From: Bacillota bacterium
GTDB taxonomy: Bacteria; Bacillota_A; Clostridia; Lachnospirales; Lachnospiraceae
Direction of reading: 5' to 3'
DNA: 19,132 nt
NCBI GenBank assembly: GCA_023443925.1
Contig: JAEZSL010000133.1
Span: 1 to 19,132 of the forward strand
The first letter of the stretch is position 1. Each line of letters starts with the position of its first letter. Made by a program: the position numbers and the translations under genes. This document shows positions 15,160 to 19,132 of the stretch, piece after piece. A model generated the notes under the pieces. That model was not told the origin of the DNA and did no database searches. It worked only from the letters and a program-made list of their open reading frames with translations.

Positions 15160-15962
15160 GAAAATTAAATGGCTTTTTAAATTACTTTGTTTTAACTTTC
15201 GTATCCGTTTTATCGGTATTTCCATTGTTCTGGATGGTTGTCTCCGCTACCAACAAAAGTGTTGATGTGATTGCCGGCCGGCTGATGCCTGGCACCAATC
15301 TGCTGGAAAACTGGAAAAATCTATTAGTAGCCCAGGATGTAGGTCAGGCCATGATAAATTCTTTCCGGAATTCGCTTCTTCTTACCTTGGTAAGCCTGAT
15401 TATCTGCTCCGTTGCCGGATATGGATTTGAGATTTACCACGATAAAGCAAAAGATACGGTAATGTCTGTCTTATTGCTTGCCATGATGGTACCCTTTGTA
15501 GCAACCCTGATTCCTTTATTTCAGATGTTTTCCAGTATGGGACTGTTAAACAGTACGGCAGGCTTTATTCTGCCGACGATTTCCACACCCTTTTTAATCA
15601 TGCTCTTTCGTCAGAGTGCAAGATCTTTTCCTCATGACATTATTGAAGCAGCCAGACTTGACGGTTTGACGGAATTTAAGATTTTTATACAGATGTTTAT
15701 TCCTACCATGCGTTCAACCTATGCAGCTGCTATGACCATCGTATTTATGAATGCCTGGAATAGCTATTTATGGCCCAAGGTTATAATGCTGTCCAATGAA
15801 AAAATCACCATGCCAATGCTGGTAGCCAATCTGCTCAGCGGATATGTCATTGACTACGGTATGGTAATGCTGGGAGTTTTAGTATGTACCATTCCCACCG
15901 TTATTGTATTTTTCCTCTTGCAAAAGAGTTTCGCAGAAGGTATTACCGGTGCTGTAAAATAA
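15156..15962 (+). CDS. Sugar ABC transporter permease (MalG/LacG type)
   Basis: A 268-residue partner permease. Its start overlaps the previous stop as ATGA, so the two are translationally coupled. It has the early segment FPLFWMVVSATNKSVDVI, MINSFRNSLLLTLVSLIICSVAGYGFE, and the EAA loop IIEAARLDGLTEFKIFIQMFIP. It ends with a last helix and KSFAEGITGAVK, a common C-terminus in this family. No ATP-binding subunit gene is in the cluster, which is usual in Firmicutes that share one MsmK/UgpC-type ATPase among several sugar importers. Confidence 0.93.
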   Translation: MRKLNGFLNYFVLTFVSVLSVFPLFWMVVSATNKSVDVIAGRLMPGTNLLENWKNLLVAQDVGQAMINSFRNSLLLTLVSLIICSVAGYGFEIYHDKAKDTVMSVLLLAMMVPFVATLIPLFQMFSSMGLLNSTAGFILPTISTPFLIMLFRQSARSFPHDIIEAARLDGLTEFKIFIQMFIPTMRSTYAAAMTIVFMNAWNSYLWPKVIMLSNEKITMPMLVANLLSGYVIDYGMVMLGVLVCTIPTVIVFFLLQKSFAEGITGAVK

Positions 15963-16039
15963 CTGCCTGTCTGGTAACAGCCCTTACGCGGTTAACAAAT
16001 ATCATATAAAGAAATATAACGAATAAGAAATTAATAATA

Positions 16040-16067
16040 AGGTCTGGGGGCATAAGCCGCCGGACCT
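16040..16067 (+). promoter_or_regulatory. Hairpin in the leader just upstream of the GH35 gene
   Basis: aggtctgg (16040-16047) pairs with ccggacct (16060-16067) with one G-T wobble, and further G-C pairs are possible in between. It is followed by gttaaaaaa, not a T-run, so it is unlikely to terminate. It may protect or tune the downstream message. Confidence 0.4.
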
Positions 16068-16095
16068 GTTAAAAAAGGTGCAGGTGAAAGGTAGA

Positions 16096-18156
16096 ATGAA
16101 GATTGAATTTAATTTTAATTCAAAGTTTTTAATGAAGGATAATAAGCCCTGGTTTCCTATTATGGGAGAAATTCATTATTCCAGATCTCCAAAAAGATTC
16201 TGGAAGGAGTCCTTGTATAAAATGAAAGCCGGAGGTGTTGAAATCGTTTCTGCCTATTCCATTTGGATTCATCATGAAGAGATTGAGGGGGAATATGATT
16301 TCGGGGGTGACAAAGATCTAAGGACTTTCGTTTTAAATTGCAAGGCATGCGGCTTATATCTGATGCTGCGTATCGGGCCATGGGTACATGGTGAAGTCCG
16401 AAACGGCGGGTTTCCGGATTGGCTTTTACAAAAGGAGTTTATTCCCAGGACAAATGATCCCGGATATTTAAAGGAAGTCAGAAACTATTATACAAAAATA
16501 TATGAACAGATTGAAGGACTTTTCATAAAAGACGGCGGCCCCATAATTGGGATTCAGATTGAAAACGAATATGGCCATTGCGGAGGATTGAGCGGTGAAG
16601 CAGGGGAAAAACACATGACTTCCCTTTACGAAATGGCCAGGGAAATCGGTTTTATAGTGCCTTTCTATACGGCCACCGGTTGGGGCGGAGCTCTCACCGG
16701 AGGGATGCTGCCCGTAATGGGTGGTTATTGTGAAGCACCCTGGGACCAGAGACTGACTGAAATTGAGCCAAGCGGCAATTATATATTTACCTATGAAAGA
16801 AATGATCATAATATTGGCAGTGATTATGGTTTTGGTACCGGAATTACCTTTGATCTGGACCGGTTTCCCTATCTTACGGCGGAACTGGGCGGTGGAATGC
16901 AGGTGACTCATCACAGACGGCCGGTTGCCGAGGCAAAAGACATCGGTGCCATGTCATTGGTGAAATTAGGCAGCGGTGTTAATTTACTTGGCTATTATAT
17001 GTATGTGGGAGGAACGAATCCTAAGGGGAAACTAACCTCTCTTCAGGAGACAAGAGCTACGGGTTATCCCAATGATCTCACCGAGTTTAATTATGATTTC
17101 AGAGCACCGGTCGGTGAATACGGCCAGGTAAGTGAAACTTTAAAAGAACTTAAGCTGCTGGCTATGTTTATAAAGGATTTTGGTTCGGAAATCTGTGAAA
17201 TGCCCGCATATATACCGGAGAGTAATCCACTGTATCCCACCAATCATATGGATCTGCGGACCTCGGTCCGGCATAATGGAAAAAGCGGATATATATTTGT
17301 CAATAACTATCAGAGAAGATATTCCATGAAGGAGCATAAAAACGTCATACTTCAGGTAAAGCTGGGTAATGAGATTATTCATTATCCGGCAGCCGATATC
17401 CTTAATAAGGAGTATTTTTTCTATCCGTTTTATATGAAAATCGGCAGCGGTGTTTTAAAAACAGCACTGGCTACACCTCTTTGTACATTGAATAACCATA
17501 AAACCTATGTATTTTATAGTAAAGGCGATCCCTGTTATGATTTGGAGGGTGATATAAAAGACTGTAATATTATAACCCTTAACCGGGAAGAGGCAAAGAA
17601 TGCCTGGAAGGTCATTTTGGACAAGGAGTATCTCATCCTCAGCGACTCGGCGGTTATCCAGTCAAACCGGGGTATAGAAGTCATCGGCAGGCAGAATGCC
17701 GTTATAGAGGTCTATCCGGCTTTTGAAAAAGTACCTCAGGGATTTAAAGCTCTTGGAATGAAAGGCGTTTTCCACGTTTATGAGAGAAAAATAAAGAAAT
17801 CAGAAGTCGGTATATCTTTTAAAGAATACAATGAAAGTAACGGTAATAAAACTTACGATATTTATCTGGATTACCAGGATAAAGAATTGAGGGACTGTTA
17901 TCTTCAAATTAATTATGAAGGAGATAGCGCCAGGTTATATCTGAATGGGTTGTGTATCGCAGATCATTTCTATCATGGACCGGTCTGGGAAATAGGTTTG
18001 AAACGGTTTTATTTTCCATCTGAACTGCGGCTTGAAATCACTCCGTTAGCGGAGAATGCTCCGGTATTTCTGGAAACATGGCCGGAGTTTGTTAACGGAA
18101 TTGCCTGTAAGGTCAAAGAGATAAAAGTTGAGACAGAGTACGAGACAATAATATAA
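16096..18156 (+). CDS. Glycoside hydrolase family 35 beta-galactosidase-like enzyme
   Basis: A 686-residue hydrolase that should remove terminal beta-linked galactose by a retaining mechanism. The catalytic barrel occupies roughly the first 330 residues. GEIHYSR near the N-terminus, GPIIGIQIENEYGHCGG with acid/base Glu158, and YLTAELGGGMQ with the nucleophile Glu263 are GH35 hallmarks. The C-terminal half contains beta-rich accessory segments, including a galactose-binding-like end (SARLYLNGLCIADHFY). There is no signal peptide, so it works on sugar already imported. The ATG at 16096 is chosen over in-frame GTGs at 16078 and 16084: it gives the usual start of the fold and has GGTGAAAGG upstream. 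It is the last gene of the sugar operon. Exact linkage and substrate size cannot be read from the sequence. Confidence 0.9.
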   Translation: MKIEFNFNSKFLMKDNKPWFPIMGEIHYSRSPKRFWKESLYKMKAGGVEIVSAYSIWIHHEEIEGEYDFGGDKDLRTFVLNCKACGLYLMLRIGPWVHGEVRNGGFPDWLLQKEFIPRTNDPGYLKEVRNYYTKIYEQIEGLFIKDGGPIIGIQIENEYGHCGGLSGEAGEKHMTSLYEMAREIGFIVPFYTATGWGGALTGGMLPVMGGYCEAPWDQRLTEIEPSGNYIFTYERNDHNIGSDYGFGTGITFDLDRFPYLTAELGGGMQVTHHRRPVAEAKDIGAMSLVKLGSGVNLLGYYMYVGGTNPKGKLTSLQETRATGYPNDLTEFNYDFRAPVGEYGQVSETLKELKLLAMFIKDFGSEICEMPAYIPESNPLYPTNHMDLRTSVRHNGKSGYIFVNNYQRRYSMKEHKNVILQVKLGNEIIHYPAADILNKEYFFYPFYMKIGSGVLKTALATPLCTLNNHKTYVFYSKGDPCYDLEGDIKDCNIITLNREEAKNAWKVILDKEYLILSDSAVIQSNRGIEVIGRQNAVIEVYPAFEKVPQGFKALGMKGVFHVYERKIKKSEVGISFKEYNESNGNKTYDIYLDYQDKELRDCYLQINYEGDSARLYLNGLCIADHFYHGPVWEIGLKRFYFPSELRLEITPLAENAPVFLETWPEFVNGIACKVKEIKVETEYETII

Positions 18157-18173
18157 CATATAACATTGCTAAC

Positions 18174-18217
18174 AGGAAACCGTGCCGGTAACCGGCACGG
18201 TTTCCTTGTATTTTTTG
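18174..18217 (+). terminator. Intrinsic terminator of the sugar operon
   Basis: A perfect 15-bp GC-rich stem joins 18174-18188 and 18192-18206 around the loop taa, followed by ttgtatttttt. It is the strongest terminator in the window and ends the LacI-transporter-GH35 operon. Confidence 0.95.
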
Positions 18218-18398
18218 ATGCCATAGACAAAAAATCAGGAGCTTTAGTCCTAAAAAGGGAACAAAATAATTAGATGTCCTATAATCTGGCTGGAAAGATA
18301 TAAACAGCGGATACTTTTTATTTCAAAAAGTCTTATAATAGAAACATTTTTCCACAATTTACATATTAATGAGTTAGGATGCCAGATACTCATTTTAC

Positions 18399-18573
18399 TG
18401 TTTTATATACCCTGATTTTATGGCATAACCCTATTTTTAGTATACCCCGTTTTTATGATATATCCTGCGTTTGTGGCATAGCCCGTTTTTGTGGTAACTC
18501 TGCTTTTGTGATATACCCATCTTTTGGTATACCCGGTTTTTGTGGTATACTCTGCTTTGTGGTATACTCTGTT
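18399..18573. repeat. Degenerate tandem array of about ten T-rich units
   Basis: About ten head-to-tail units of 14-20 bases follow the pattern (g)TTTTTGTGGTATACCC(Tg)c. Clear copies include tttttgtggtatactctgc, tttgtggtatactctg, ttttgtgatatacccatc and ttttggtatacccg, with older, more diverged copies to the left. Many contain the hexamer GTATAC or TATACC. Unit length varies, so any open frame across it is accidental. Confidence 0.7.
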
Positions 18574-18690
18574 ACAAATTTGAATATTCAGCCCGGGTAT
18601 ATTTTTATAAAAATACACAAGTTGCATATTTGAGTATTTCCTCTTTTCATTTTATGGTTTTCTTGCTATTATAGAGAATAAAGATTTCTA

Positions 18691-18790
18691 AGGCCTGCCT
18701 GATGGGATGACAGCCGTTTGCTAGCCAGAATCAGGCGGAAGTTTACCTTAGGGTGGAGACTGCTTTATATAAACCAGAGAACCGGGCAGG
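18691..18790 (+). ncRNA. Putative structured 5' leader (cis-regulatory RNA) of the methyltransferase gene
   Basis: About 95 bases upstream of the methyltransferase start, gcctgat (18697-18703) is a perfect complement of atcaggc (18730-18736). cctgcc (18694-18699) is a perfect complement of ggcagg (18785-18790). The two pairings share bases 18697-18699 and so compete, as in a switch. A palindrome tttatataaa (18764-18773) and agggtgga (18750-18757) lie between. A weak -10 box TATTAT (18667-18672) could start the leader. I cannot assign a known riboswitch class. Confidence 0.4.
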
Positions 18791-18885
18791 GATAAATATA
18801 TTGATTTTAAAACAAGAATTATTGAATAAATATACTTTTTAGTTATGTCGACAATACACAATTTATAGAAACAAAGGAGAGTGCC

Positions 18886-19132
18886 ATGAGAATACAGGAT
18901 TACTTAAAGCAACATAAATTGCTGATGGATGGTGCAATGGGGACCTATTACTCCAGGAAAGAAAATAATCAGAATGAAGTCTCGGAGTTTGCAAATCTGA
19001 CTGCGCCGGACAAAATAAAGCAGATCCACCGCAGTTATATAGAAGCGGGAGCCGGTTTAATAAGAACCAACAGTTTTGCCGCCAATCAGCAGGTTTTAAA
19101 TATAACACAGGCCGAGCAGGCCGGTATTCTCC
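18886..19132 (+). CDS. Homocysteine S-methyltransferase domain protein (partial, 3' end missing)
   Basis: The first 82 residues of a protein that runs off the window. It starts MRIQDYLKQHKLLMDGAMGT and continues with ANLTAPDKIKQIHRSYIEAGAGLIRTNSFAANQQVL. These are the N-terminal barrel motifs (DGAMGT, LxxP.xI..IH..Y..AGA..I.TNSF) of homocysteine S-methyltransferases, which methylate homocysteine to methionine. Such domains occur alone, fused to methylenetetrahydrofolate reductase, or as the N-terminus of cobalamin-dependent MetH. Which of these applies cannot be told, and the zinc-binding cysteines lie beyond the window. AAAGGAGA at 18873-18880 precedes the ATG at 18886 by five bases. It is a separate unit from the sugar operon, with its own long leader. 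Confidence 0.88.
   Translation, partial: MRIQDYLKQHKLLMDGAMGTYYSRKENNQNEVSEFANLTAPDKIKQIHRSYIEAGAGLIRTNSFAANQQVLNITQAEQAGIL

Larger units (their letters stand above)
18218..18885. other. Gene-free stretch with T-rich repeats and a structured leader
   Basis: No gene is supported over about 670 bases. From 18240 to 18380 it is AT-rich with two isolated TATAAT strings (18280-18285, 18334-18339) lacking good -35 boxes and a 7-bp hairpin acttttt/aaaaagt (18313-18319 with 18325-18331). The repeat array and the structured leader are listed separately. Confidence 0.6.

Noticed and set aside
16078..16095. GTG starts at 16078 and 16084 for the GH35 gene
   Set aside because: Spacing to any Shine-Dalgarno sequence is poor and the extra residues add nothing to the fold; possible but less likely than ATG 16096.
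18399..18573. CRISPR array
   Set aside because: Units are short, of variable length and directly adjacent, with no spacers and no cas genes.
18379..18633. Open frames on both strands across the T-rich array (18379-18633 + and 18418-18627 -)
   Set aside because: They are made by the repeats themselves, show no ribosome binding site and give low-complexity peptides (TKTGY-type repeats).
18741..18790. S-box or T-box riboswitch
   Set aside because: agggtggagactg resembles parts of both, but the invariant S-box strings and the T-box UGGNACC bulge with terminator are absent. Kept only as an unclassified leader.

Overview
The window looks like chromosomal DNA of an anaerobic, moderately AT-rich Firmicute of the class Clostridia. 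A Lachnospiraceae-like gut or plant-polysaccharide fermenter is the best guess. The basis is strong AGGAGG ribosome binding sites, tightly packed transporter operons, a sugar ABC importer without its own ATPase, a cytoplasmic GH35 enzyme and a MetH-like gene with a structured leader. The genus is an inference from style; no marker gene is present. All credible genes lie on the + strand.

Region 1 (1-4803) is a dipeptide/oligopeptide ABC importer: the C-terminal part of a family 5 binding protein (cut by the window edge), two permeases and two ATPases. A terminator-like hairpin sits between the binding protein and the first permease.

Region 2 (5107-10733) is a probable operon of a DeoR-family regulator, an M17 leucyl aminopeptidase, a CutC-family protein whose start overlaps pepA by 32 bases, and a large cytoplasmic transglutaminase-like protein. 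The last protein carries a second, apparently dead copy of the transglutaminase fold and a thioredoxin-like tail. Next to the peptide importer this suggests uptake and intracellular breakdown of peptides, possibly modified or cross-linked ones (inference).

Region 3 (10734-11660) has no large gene. It holds a possible 48-residue basic protein, a 22-base palindrome, a very strong terminator whose loop carries what look like the two ends of an IS3-family element with nothing between them, a 12-bp inverted repeat, and a promoter with two matching LacI-type operators.

Region 4 (11661-18217) is a sugar-utilisation operon: LacI-family regulator, lipoprotein sugar-binding protein, a long attenuator-like hairpin, two permeases and a GH35 beta-galactosidase without a signal peptide. 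It closes with a textbook terminator. The scheme is import of a beta-galactoside and cleavage inside the cell, controlled by the LacI-type repressor. The ATPase must come from elsewhere.

Region 5 (18218-19132) is about 670 bases without a gene. It contains a degenerate array of roughly ten T-rich repeats and a structured 5' leader, then the start of a homocysteine S-methyltransferase gene that runs off the window.
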